Shown here one piece after another: positions 1 through 6,635 of a stretch of 10,887 nucleotides of DNA. The stretch is from Methanofollis sp. (GTDB taxonomy: Archaea; Halobacteriota; Methanomicrobia; Methanomicrobiales; Methanofollaceae), in the NCBI GenBank assembly GCA_028696365.1, contig JAQVHG010000048.1:1-10887 (forward strand). Reading direction: 5' to 3'. A program made the translations under genes and the position numbers. The notes under the pieces were generated by a model. That model was not told the origin of the DNA and did no database searches. It saw only the letters and a program-made list of their open reading frames with translations. How positions within the stretch are numbered: position 1 is the stretch's first letter; each line of letters opens with the position of its first letter.

Positions 1-2
1 CG

Positions 3-539
3 GATTACGCTCCACTGGCTGAATTGCCCCGCTATCCGGAGGTGATGGCCCTCGCCTCCGCCAATTGGGAGAAGGCCAAGGCCGAGCGCAAGGCCAAAAT
101 TATCTCGGAAAAGACATCCCGCCCCGCCCCACTATGGGAATTGCCCGATCCCGACGGCAAGCTGAACCGCCTCGAAGACCTCCGCGGCAAAATCGTCATC
201 CTCGATTTCTGGGCTCTCTGGTGCTCACCCTGCCTTAAAACCCTGCCCAAGCTCGATTCCTGGATGGAACGGAACCCCTCCGACGACGTTGTGCTGATTT
301 CCATCAACGTTTGGGAAAGCCCCTCCGAAATACCCAACGTGATTGAATATTTCAGCAAGAACAGCTATGGCATGAAGCTCCTCCTGGGCGACAACGAACT
401 GCCCCGGGCTTATGGCTTTTCGGGCATCCCCTGGCTTTGCGCCATCGACAAACAGGGCAACATCGCCTTCACCCAAAGTGGCTTCAGCCCCATTCTGGAT
501 GAAATTATCTCGGTCTGGGTGGAGGAACTGCGTCGCTGA
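3..539 (+). CDS. TlpA-like thioredoxin-fold protein, 5' end outside window
   Basis: The frame is open to the left edge, so this is the C-terminal part of a longer protein. The TTG at 24 and the ATG at 45 are internal codons without a well-placed ribosome binding site. Counting from the TTG codon, a charged helical stretch (about 13-30) leads into a thioredoxin fold. It has a hydrophobic strand ending in DFW, the redox motif WCSPC (66-70) and the cis-proline in GIPW (P136) that faces the cysteines in this family. The fold is complete to the stop. TlpA/ResA-type proteins reduce or exchange disulfides, usually on the outer side of the cytoplasmic membrane. Any signal peptide or extra N-terminal domain would lie upstream of the window. 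The ComEA-like gene follows 9 nt downstream, so the two are probably co-transcribed. The fold is clear; the partner protein is unknown. Confidence 0.88.
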   Translation, partial: DYAPLAELPRYPEVMALASANWEKAKAERKAKIISEKTSRPAPLWELPDPDGKLNRLEDLRGKIVILDFWALWCSPCLKTLPKLDSWMERNPSDDVVLISINVWESPSEIPNVIEYFSKNSYGMKLLLGDNELPRAYGFSGIPWLCAIDKQGNIAFTQSGFSPILDEIISVWVEELRR

Positions 540-548
540 CAGGGAGTT

Positions 549-1286
549 ATGATGCGGCGTCCAAATCCCTATCTCACTCCCAAGGAACAGCGCGCCCTTC
601 TGGTCCTGGCTGCCCTGGCCCTGCTCGGGCTCGCGGCCGGAAAGCTTAAAACCGTTCCCGCTTTTGCCCCCTTCCTCCAAACTGAACCCGCCGCCCCGGA
701 ACTGCTCACCGTGGCCGCCGAGGTGGACAAACCCGTCCAGATCGACATCCGCACCGCCTCCCTGGAAGAACTGATGCTCCTGCCCGGCATCGGTCCCAAA
801 CGCGCCCAGGACATCATCGACTACCGTTCCCAACATCCCTTCACCAGCACCGACGACCTCCTCCAGATCAAGGGCATCGGTGCCAAAACCCTGGCCAAAA
901 TGCTCCCTTCCCTTCTGCTCTTCGGCTCGCCCCAGTTCACTCCGGAAGCACCTTCCGACCCCAACTCCATGACCACCATCAGCCTGCCGGACCCCGGCCA
1001 AAACAACCTGACGGAATCCGATGCCCCCGCCTCATCCTCTTCAGAAAAAAGCTCTTCCCGCAAAGCCAAACCCACCCCAAAAAGCCAGCTCACCAATATT
1101 GTCAACCTGAACACCGCCAGCCTCGCCGAACTCTGCACCCTACCTGGCATCGGAGAGGTAAAAGCTCAGGCCATAATTGATTACCGCTCCCAAAATGGCA
1201 AGTTTCAAAGCGTCGATGACATCACCAAAGTTAAGGGCATCGGTGCCAAAACCCTCGCCAAACTCCGTCACCGCCTCAAGGTCTGA
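549..1286 (+). CDS. ComEA-like membrane-anchored double helix-hairpin-helix protein
   Basis: This is a 245-aa protein. A short basic N-terminus is followed by one hydrophobic segment (about 15-31) that would anchor it in the cytoplasmic membrane. Two ComEA-type modules follow (65-120 and 185-241), joined by a low-complexity Ser/Pro/Lys linker (about 130-182). Each module starts D/N-(I/L)-(R/N)-TAS and carries two hairpins: LPGIG (78-82) with IKGIG (107-111), and LPGIG (198-202) with VKGIG (228-232). HhH hairpins bind the DNA backbone without sequence specificity. ComEA proteins use them to bind incoming DNA during natural transformation, and relatives without a competence role also exist. Most ComEA proteins have one module, so two is unusual. 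The start is either ATG 549 or the adjacent ATG 552. GGAG at 543-546 is only 2 nt from the first but 5 nt from the second, so 552 is likelier. The stop lies 3 bp from the end of a minus-strand coding scrap. Confidence 0.9.
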   Translation: MMRRPNPYLTPKEQRALLVLAALALLGLAAGKLKTVPAFAPFLQTEPAAPELLTVAAEVDKPVQIDIRTASLEELMLLPGIGPKRAQDIIDYRSQHPFTSTDDLLQIKGIGAKTLAKMLPSLLLFGSPQFTPEAPSDPNSMTTISLPDPGQNNLTESDAPASSSSEKSSSRKAKPTPKSQLTNIVNLNTASLAELCTLPGIGEVKAQAIIDYRSQNGKFQSVDDITKVKGIGAKTLAKLRHRLKV

Positions 1287-1289
1287 ACT

Positions 1290-1397
1290 TTATAGAGTGC
1301 CGAATAGATAGCTTTCTTCGAGAAAAACTTGTTTCTTAATGTACTCGCCCAGTTTGGATTGTATTTGATCTCCAAACCAGACGAGTATTTCGCTCAC
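1290..1397 (-). pseudogene. short coding-like remnant at the left edge of the accessory block
   Basis: From a GTG at 1397 the minus strand is open for 35 codons to a TAA at 1290-1292. The frame opens after a TGA just upstream, and nothing resembling a good ribosome binding site or ATG precedes it. The peptide has normal protein composition (SEILVWFGDQIQSKLGEYIK over its first 20 residues after the start, ending in YLFGTL). This looks more like the C-terminal scrap of a lost gene than random DNA. It ends 3 bp from the stop of the convergent ComEA-like gene. It could equally be chance; I do not recognise the family. The rest of the 1287-1445 gap shows no clear terminator. Confidence 0.3.
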
Positions 1398-1445
1398 AGC
1401 CCTAAAAACTCATAATTATGGCCTCTTTCATTTTCAGAGTAATTA

Positions 1446-2039
1446 CTATCCCAAAGATAATATGACCTTTTTGACAATGGAAACTGCTCCACTGATAGCC
1501 TCCGGTAGTCCATCCTCATCATCTTCATCGTCGGAGGAATCACTTTCCAGATCATCATCAACATCATCAGAAGCAGAATCGCTGGTTTGGCCATTCTCAT
1601 CTTCCTCATCCAGATCATGAAGGTGCATGGCATGCTCTATCAATTCCTGCATCTGAGCAAGATCCATACCTGACAAAGTGGTACTGAGCCTGTACACTGC
1701 ACCGGATCGCATATGCAGCTTGATGGCAGAAATATCCACTCCAAAAATGCTGTCCTCATCCATACTGCAGTACTTGATGTCTTTGAATCTTGCGATGAAC
1801 CGGGACGTGGAATTCCCGGCATCCTTTACACACAATGCTTCAGTAGTAAACACCATGCCGGAAGCTCCATTACTGAAGATACTGGTATCATTGGAGTCCA
1901 CGATCTGCTCTTTGGAATAGCGTCCCTTGCATATCGTGGAAAGCATCTTTTTGATCCTGGGCTCATAATCTTCCACAATGGGCTCAAAACCCGTAATCTG
2001 GTGATACTTCTCGATAATCAGTTCCTTAATGTTATCCAT
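1446..2039 (-). CDS. PH-like domain protein with highly acidic C-terminal tail, function unknown
   Basis: This is a 197-aa protein. Residues 1-45 look helical. Residues about 58-137 read like a bacterial pleckstrin-homology-type beta barrel closed by a helix: GMVFTTEALCVKD, then FIARFKDIKY, then a second beta pair and the helix MDLAQMQELIEHAM. This is the shape I associate with stand-alone bacterial PH proteins, but the assignment is by pattern only. Residues 142-176 are a striking acidic tract, 21 of 35 being Asp or Glu, mixed with Ser. The last 20 residues are an apolar or amphipathic helix that could touch a membrane or partner. The start ATG 2037-2039 has AAGGAG on the minus strand at 2045-2050, 6 nt away. 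The gene lies behind the terminator at 2108-2134, so it needs its own promoter or read-through. I see no convincing -35/-10 pair in 2040-2107. Confidence 0.8.
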   Translation of the reverse strand: MDNIKELIIEKYHQITGFEPIVEDYEPRIKKMLSTICKGRYSKEQIVDSNDTSIFSNGASGMVFTTEALCVKDAGNSTSRFIARFKDIKYCSMDEDSIFGVDISAIKLHMRSGAVYRLSTTLSGMDLAQMQELIEHAMHLHDLDEEDENGQTSDSASDDVDDDLESDSSDDEDDEDGLPEAISGAVSIVKKVILSLG

Positions 2040-2107
2040 TAATACTCCTTCTGGCGGGATTCTCAGGCCGGTTTACCATGCCGAATCCATCACCTGATGG
2101 GGAGTAT

Positions 2108-2134
2108 AAAAAAGCCCCTGGACAGATCAGGGGC
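2108..2134 (-). terminator. rho-independent terminator of the AAA+ operon
   Basis: On the minus strand a perfect 7-bp GC-rich stem (GCCCCTG paired with CAGGGGC, at 2128-2134 and 2114-2120) with a 7-nt loop is followed directly by six T (2113-2108). It lies 28 nt after the stop of the small interrupted gene and separates the AAA+ operon from the PH-like gene. A close relative of the same hairpin lies at 8272-8290. Confidence 0.85.
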
Positions 2135-2161
2135 AGGGGAGGAAGAAAATGTAGGGGGTTT

Positions 2162-2378
2162 TTATCTTATTATGAGCATGTCCCTTAGCGAATCTGAGAT
2201 ATTGCTAATGTCTTTGTCGTATCCCTTCCACAAAAGCCACTTTTCAGCTCCCATAAACTTTTCTACAGTCATTTTCAACATCCAGGTGAAATTGTCTGAG
2301 TTGTCAAAATCCCCTGTGATACAGCCGGAGGTAAACTGATGACTGGCAATTGTCGCGTAACAACACAGATTTATTCAT
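2162..2378 (-). pseudogene. small frameshifted or +1-recoded gene after the AAA+ ATPase
   Basis: An ATG at 2376-2378 overlaps the end of the ATPase gene. It has AAAAAGG 6 nt upstream and starts a 24-codon frame ending at TGA 2304-2306. The +1 frame after that stop is open for 47 more codons to TAA 2162-2164. Its peptide is strongly protein-like, for example MTVEKFMGAEKWLLWKGYD, and it stops just before the operon terminator. Dropping one base gives a continuous 71-aa product. The junction reads AGG GGA TTT TGA C, which resembles the release-factor-2 (prfB) +1 frameshift site (SD-like purines, then a slippery codon, then TGA C). A one-base insertion in the GGGG run is the plainer explanation. 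The distal frame could also start alone at ATG 2281 (39 aa), but no ribosome binding site precedes it. The family is not recognised. Confidence 0.5.
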
Positions 2379-3876
2379 AACTTGCCTTTTTGACGTCAAT
2401 CCGCTCTAAGGACTTTCTCAAGTCCTTGATCTTTTCTTGAAGTGATTCAGAAATTGGTTTCGTATCTTTGATTTCTTGGATTAAATCCTCGGTGCCGATA
2501 CTCTTTTCTCCGGATAGAAATGCATTTTCGATCGTGTTTTTGACAATAGATTCAATATCCGCTCCACTAAAACCCTCGGTTTTCTTTAGTAACTGGACCA
2601 CATCGATATCCGTCGACCACTTTCCGCGCTTTTTCAGGTGAATCTCAAAGATGCTTTTTCTTTCGTCAGCGTTTGGGAAATCTACCAGAAAGATCTCATC
2701 AAACCTTCCTTTTCTCAAGAATTCAGGAGGAAGACAAGAGATGTCATTGGAAGTTGCAACCACAAATACTGTGTTATCCTTTTCCTGAAGCCAGGTTAGG
2801 AAGAAACCGAACAGTCTTGTGGTTACTTCATGGCTGCCACCTGATTGCCCAATACCGGAGAATGCTTTTTCGATCTCATCAACCCAAAGCACACACGGGC
2901 TGATAGCTTCTGCTATACTGATAGCTCTGCGCATGTTGCTTTCACTTTCTCCGACATATTTACCAAGCAACTTCCCAACATCCAGACGGATCAAAGGCAC
3001 GCCAAAGAGTTTTGCCGTTGCCTTGGCTGTAAGGCTCTTCCCGCAGCCGGGCATGCCAACGATCATCAGCCCTTTGGGTATATCAACTCCATACTTTACA
3101 GCTTCATTGAGCCTGTCTAAAACTTTGCTTTTCTTTCTAAGCCAATCTTTCATGCGATCCAATCCGCCAACATCATCTATAGAGTCATCAAGTCTCAATA
3201 TCTCAAGAACACCAGATTTTGCGATTATCTGTTCTTTTTCTTCGATGATCAAGCCCAAGTCTCTTGCTTCGATTGTGCCGCTGTTTTGATAAGCCAAGTT
3301 TAAGATTTGCGTGATTTCAAACTCGGAAAATCCTTTCAAAGACCAGGTCAACTCTTCAGAGAAAGTCTCATCAATATTGAATTTGTTTGCTTTGGCGAAG
3401 TTGATGATCAAGTCCTTGATCCCGTCTTTGGAGGGAAGCGAGGGATCAAAGATCGTTATCAGCTTCTCCAGTTCTGGCGGAATGGTCAATACACTGGATA
3501 CGATAAATATGGTCACATTATAATCGGGATCATATTGGTTTCTGAGTGCAATTGACTTTAACAGACTGATGATTACCGGATTGGATATGCTGCTGTGGAC
3601 GTCCTTCAAAACAAGAAACTTAGTCCTCTTTTGAGACAGAGTATATGACCTTAAGAATTTATCAAGTGTTAAACTTAAACTGCTCTTCTTTGTTTTAAAG
3701 TCAACCATACCCAACCCTTCATTATACTCACATATTCTACAATCTATGGATTCATTACGGAGCTGTTCTATCATCGCGTCAAAAGCGTGAAAGTCAAAGG
3801 TTGGGACATAAATGATTGGCCTGAGTGCATCAATATAAGACGCAAGTTTATTCAATTGCAATTGCTCTGTCATCAT
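2371..3876 (-). CDS. Ycf46-like AAA+ ATPase
   Basis: This is a 501-aa protein. Residues 1-215 form a degenerate ATPase-like half without a P-loop, containing the LVLKDVH strand (88-94) and the IPPELEKLI segment (132-140). Residues about 230-470 are a complete AAA+ module: GGLDRMKDWL (237-246), Walker A GMPGCGKS (274-281), VGESESNMRRAI (308-319), Walker B with LWVDEIEKAF (330-339, D333/E334), sensor-1 N377 in ATSN, the arginine-finger region RKGRFDE (388-394) and FSGADIES (436-443). The order, spacing and length match the Ycf46 family of cyanobacteria, plastids and other bacteria, whose biochemical role is poorly known. It should be an ATP-driven ring-forming remodeller. Its start overlaps the upstream stop by 4 nt (ATGA). 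GGAG at 3879-3882 is 2 nt from the first ATG but 5 nt from the second (3873), which is probably the true start. A terminator follows at 2134-2108. Confidence 0.93.
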   Translation of the reverse strand: MMTEQLQLNKLASYIDALRPIIYVPTFDFHAFDAMIEQLRNESIDCRICEYNEGLGMVDFKTKKSSLSLTLDKFLRSYTLSQKRTKFLVLKDVHSSISNPVIISLLKSIALRNQYDPDYNVTIFIVSSVLTIPPELEKLITIFDPSLPSKDGIKDLIINFAKANKFNIDETFSEELTWSLKGFSEFEITQILNLAYQNSGTIEARDLGLIIEEKEQIIAKSGVLEILRLDDSIDDVGGLDRMKDWLRKKSKVLDRLNEAVKYGVDIPKGLMIVGMPGCGKSLTAKATAKLFGVPLIRLDVGKLLGKYVGESESNMRRAISIAEAISPCVLWVDEIEKAFSGIGQSGGSHEVTTRLFGFFLTWLQEKDNTVFVVATSNDISCLPPEFLRKGRFDEIFLVDFPNADERKSIFEIHLKKRGKWSTDIDVVQLLKKTEGFSGADIESIVKNTIENAFLSGEKSIGTEDLIQEIKDTKPISESLQEKIKDLRKSLERIDVKKASYE

Positions 3877-4781
3877 ATCTCCATGTACACAATTGGGTTA
3901 TATTTATCTGAAGACTTATATGCCAACCCATCAAGAATGAGAAACTTACCGTTGGCGTCTTTGGAGGGGATGTCTTCCAATTTGTCCTTTGCGCCTCGTA
4001 TGCGGCAACTGTCTGGCACTGAGATTATCAGCACCTTGGTATCTTCTGTTTGCAGGTCCTTCCAATATGATTGTGTATCACCAATATAAATATGCAGTCC
4101 AATGCTCTGCACTTTATTGTCAAAATCATCATCCTGATTGAGTTCTGGATAAATAAGTTTCTTTGCTTCGTCCTTGCTTTTTATCTTGAAAGTCCCAGTC
4201 AAGGATTTGCTGACATCCTCATTTTGTAAAAGAAAATCACGGAGTTTGGTATCCATTAATATCGCATAGATCATTAGTGGAGCGTCTTGCCTGAACTCAT
4301 AGTAGAATCTGGTGTTGTCGAGTTGAAACAACCTACTGTAGTTTTTAGATATTTCCTTGGCAGTTGCTTTCATAAACGCCATATCATATTTGTTTTCTAT
4401 CACTTTTGACTTTAAAGTCTCGTAGCCATTATGATAGTCACCTATGGCTTTTTTTTCTTTGCTACCTGTCTCTCTCCATTCTTGTAGTTCTGTTTCTCTT
4501 TTCTTCCGATATTCTAACGAATACAAGCTCTCTTTAATCACATTCTCTTTCTTTTCTATTTTAAATATCTTGATCAACTCAACTATTACGGAATCTTTCT
4601 TTTTGATAGCCTCAACTTGCTGCAGGTAATCATCATATCCTCTGACTTTAAGCCATTTTTGCAGCAAACCGTCTTGGTAAAGACGGATAATGTCGTCGAT
4701 GCAAAAGTTATCCTGAAGGTCCTCGATGCAACGAACTGGTTGGCCGTCCAGTATGAGATTGAATTTAATTGTTTTTGCCAT
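3873..4781 (-). CDS. uncharacterised 302-aa protein with a short conserved-looking N-terminal domain
   Basis: Residues 1-60 form a compact module. A beta strand (KFNLILDGQPV) is followed by DLQDNF (21-26), a helix with LYQDGLLQKWL (34-44) and VRGYDDYL (46-53). I recall this layout at the start of many uncharacterised bacterial proteins, but I cannot name the family. A Lys/Glu-rich helical stretch (about 60-130) follows. A mixed C-terminal half (about 150-302) has several hydrophobic strands (VLIISVP 250-256, FLILDGLAY 280-288), suggesting a second globular domain. There is no signal peptide or membrane segment, so it is probably cytoplasmic. The ATG 4779-4781 lies inside the end of the upstream gene (17-nt overlap), with GGGAG about 7 nt upstream. 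Its stop overlaps the ATPase start by 4 nt, so the two proteins are probably made in step and may act together. Adaptor or substrate of the ATPase is inference only. Confidence 0.85.
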   Translation of the reverse strand: MAKTIKFNLILDGQPVRCIEDLQDNFCIDDIIRLYQDGLLQKWLKVRGYDDYLQQVEAIKKKDSVIVELIKIFKIEKKENVIKESLYSLEYRKKRETELQEWRETGSKEKKAIGDYHNGYETLKSKVIENKYDMAFMKATAKEISKNYSRLFQLDNTRFYYEFRQDAPLMIYAILMDTKLRDFLLQNEDVSKSLTGTFKIKSKDEAKKLIYPELNQDDDFDNKVQSIGLHIYIGDTQSYWKDLQTEDTKVLIISVPDSCRIRGAKDKLEDIPSKDANGKFLILDGLAYKSSDKYNPIVYMEI

Positions 4782-5559
4782 GTTTTTTCTCCCTATTTTT
4801 TATTTTTTTCCTTAGTGGGATATCCAGTATTTCCCTCAAGAATTTGCCAAATTCTCTATTCGAGTTAGTTAGTTTCTCCTTATAGTGTCGCCACCTATAA
4901 TCCAATTTCATAAGTGACAATGATACCACTACAAGCAAAAGTATAAGCACAAATACGTATAAAAGTGAGATGGATTTTATATAAGTAGTATCTATGATAG
5001 GGGCATGGATAACGTTATAGAACATTGAAGGGGAAACTAGCATGAAACTCAAGAATGTTATTAACAATATTAGGATTAACTTAAAAATAAATGCTAATTT
5101 TAAACTTGATGCTTCAAGTTTGACGCGTTCCCAATCATGTTTAAGAAGCCAAGATATTGCTTTAGACAATTCATCCAAGTCATCTGCAGATATCCTCCCA
5201 TCTTTTTCTTCTCTAATCAATCTCAACAGTTTCATGTCTTCTTTATCATAAGGGTTCAATCTAACCTGAAAGAAAGTCTTTGCCTCTGCAACAGTCTTAA
5301 ATCTTATTTCGTTTGCATCATCTCTCTCCTTCTCCTTCTTTTTATCCCTCCCTTTTTCTTCATCCCTCTCTCTCTCATTATTTCCAATTCTTCTTAATGC
5401 AATTGCTGCCGCCCTCAATTCCCTTCTCCACTTTTGTCTCTCTTCAGTTATATACTTCAGTTTATTGGATTTATTATGAGTTAGTATCGATACAAAAGCG
5501 GAAATCAGTGCTGCTACTACAGTTGAGCTTAGTACGTTCAACATTATTGATGTATCCAT
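4765..5559 (-). CDS. three-TM membrane protein with highly charged cytoplasmic linker
   Basis: This is a 264-aa protein. An N-terminal membrane segment (about 7-27) is followed by NKSNKLKYITEERQKWRREL (29-48). This pattern, one TM and then a TEER-x-x-W-x-x-E-L-R helix, recurs in many uncharacterised bacterial membrane proteins. An almost uninterrupted charged tract of Glu, Arg, Lys and Asp (62-82) precedes a soluble helical region (to about 150). Two more membrane helices follow (about 153-174 and 193-217), then a basic C-terminal tail rich in Lys/Arg. The positive charge suggests that the long loop and tail are cytoplasmic. The ATG 5557-5559 is preceded by AAGGTGG with about 6 nt spacing. 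The upstream gene ends 12 nt before it and the downstream gene overlaps it by 17 nt, so it lies firmly inside the operon. It probably places the system at the cytoplasmic membrane; its exact role is unknown. Confidence 0.85.
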   Translation of the reverse strand: MDTSIMLNVLSSTVVAALISAFVSILTHNKSNKLKYITEERQKWRRELRAAAIALRRIGNNERERDEEKGRDKKKEKERDDANEIRFKTVAEAKTFFQVRLNPYDKEDMKLLRLIREEKDGRISADDLDELSKAISWLLKHDWERVKLEASSLKLAFIFKLILILLITFLSFMLVSPSMFYNVIHAPIIDTTYIKSISLLYVFVLILLLVVVSLSLMKLDYRWRHYKEKLTNSNREFGKFLREILDIPLRKKIKNREKKHGKNN

Positions 5560-5571
5560 ATGGCACCCACC

Positions 5572-6591
5572 TTACCAAAGTGAGAAGAATTCTGCAATTG
5601 AATCAACTGCATCAGATATGAAATTACCAACATCAGTAAAAAAATCAGACACGACTTCCAGACCAGAAGATATCCACTTCCCAACTGCTTTCCCTGCAAC
5701 GTATCCTACGACTGCACCAATTGCTGCTCCAACAGTTGAACCTACTGGGCCGAAAATTGCACCAATAGTGGCACCTATGTTAGCACCAATATCCCTGCCC
5801 TTTTTAGCGCAGTAATCTTCAATTATCATGCCCAGTTTCGAAGTTTTTTTGTCCAGTATATAACCTTGGGCTTCTATTGGTGTGATCTCTCCCTTGCCAA
5901 CTTGATACATGGCTTTCGCTGTTGACATTCCTTGATCAACAACCATTGTTAACTGGCTGTTTGTGACATTGTCGAATTCTTCATGAAACAATCCTTTCTC
6001 CTTTGCTATCACAGCAGCGGAGGAAACTGCTTTTACATATTGCGCATCTTTCTCACTGTTTAGCGGACTATCAAAGTACTCCTTGAGAGCACTGATTTCC
6101 TTTTTAAAGTCAATGGTTTTAACGCTCTCCACTACTTTTGATTCCACTGGATTGATGTTTTGCATAGTGTCTACAATATCCTGGATAATGACTGTTTCCC
6201 TAAGGTTCCCGATGTCACTGTCGGAAAGAGAAGCGTCTGCTGGCACTGACGGGACATTCAATGCCCGGCTGACATCGCTCAGAATTTCATTTACACTCTG
6301 ACCAGTTTGAGAGGTATCAAGTCCTTGTATTTTCGCGAGTAGCCATTCTTCCCTGGATGAGCCTTTGCTAATGCTATTCCTTAAATCATTGTAACTATCC
6401 TCACTCCGATCCACAGTCCTGATTACCTCGTCAATAGTCTTCTGAGCTTCTTCTCTGGTACAATCGGTGTTTTGCATCATCACATTAACGAGAGTATCAT
6501 ATGTGCTCTTTGGATTTGAATGGACAACCCCACTGCATGTTTCCACTATGTCAATGAATGTCCTTAATTTGCCTTCGTTTTCCTTTTTCAT
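5572..6591 (-). CDS. glycine-zipper protein with amphipathic C-terminus, possible membrane-acting component
   Basis: This is a 339-aa protein. Residues 1-260 are mostly helical and soluble with no recognised domain. From 265 glycines recur every fourth residue (G265, 269, 273, 277, 281, then 284, 288, 292, 296, 300, 304), with a GP turn at 281-282. The result is two glycine-zipper helices that could pack as a hairpin in or on a membrane. The last 29 residues are an amphipathic helix rich in Phe, Val and Asp ending FFSLW. There is no signal peptide. Glycine zippers are common in channel- and pore-forming proteins, secreted toxins and membrane-bound assemblies, so membrane insertion is plausible but unproven. 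The ATG 6589-6591 has AAGGAG (6598-6603) 6 nt upstream. It is the first gene after the WYL regulator (43-nt gap) and heads the run down to the ATPase. Confidence 0.83.
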   Translation of the reverse strand: MKKENEGKLRTFIDIVETCSGVVHSNPKSTYDTLVNVMMQNTDCTREEAQKTIDEVIRTVDRSEDSYNDLRNSISKGSSREEWLLAKIQGLDTSQTGQSVNEILSDVSRALNVPSVPADASLSDSDIGNLRETVIIQDIVDTMQNINPVESKVVESVKTIDFKKEISALKEYFDSPLNSEKDAQYVKAVSSAAVIAKEKGLFHEEFDNVTNSQLTMVVDQGMSTAKAMYQVGKGEITPIEAQGYILDKKTSKLGMIIEDYCAKKGRDIGANIGATIGAIFGPVGSTVGAAIGAVVGYVAGKAVGKWISSGLEVVSDFFTDVGNFISDAVDSIAEFFSLW

Positions 6592-6625
6592 TTTTAACTC
6601 CTTATTGGATGTAGTTTGATCTCAT

Positions 6626-6635
6626 ATCATATGAT
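6626..6635. promoter_or_regulatory. 10-bp perfect palindrome before the glycine-zipper gene, possible operator
   Basis: ATCATATGAT is a perfect palindrome in the 43-nt gap between the WYL gene stop (which it touches) and the glycine-zipper start. It lies about 35 nt upstream of that start, where an operator or promoter element would sit. No clear -35 box accompanies it. It may be an operator for the neighbouring WYL regulator; this is inference from position only, since AT-rich palindromes of this length also arise by chance. Confidence 0.3.

Noticed and set aside
225..1001. 258-codon open frame on the minus strand across the thioredoxin and ComEA-like genes
   Set aside because: It is antisense to two well-supported genes, Gly/Gln/His-rich without recognisable domains, and a usual by-product of GC-rich codon use.
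1394..1633. 79-codon minus-strand frame overlapping the end of the PH-like gene
   Set aside because: Most of it is the shifted reading of the acidic tract (Met/Ile/Leu-rich). Only its last 17 codons look protein-like, and I could not tie them firmly to the remnant at 1290-1397.
2097..2339. 80-codon plus-strand frame between the ATPase and PH-like genes
   Set aside because: It begins inside the terminator region and is antisense to the better-looking small minus-strand gene.
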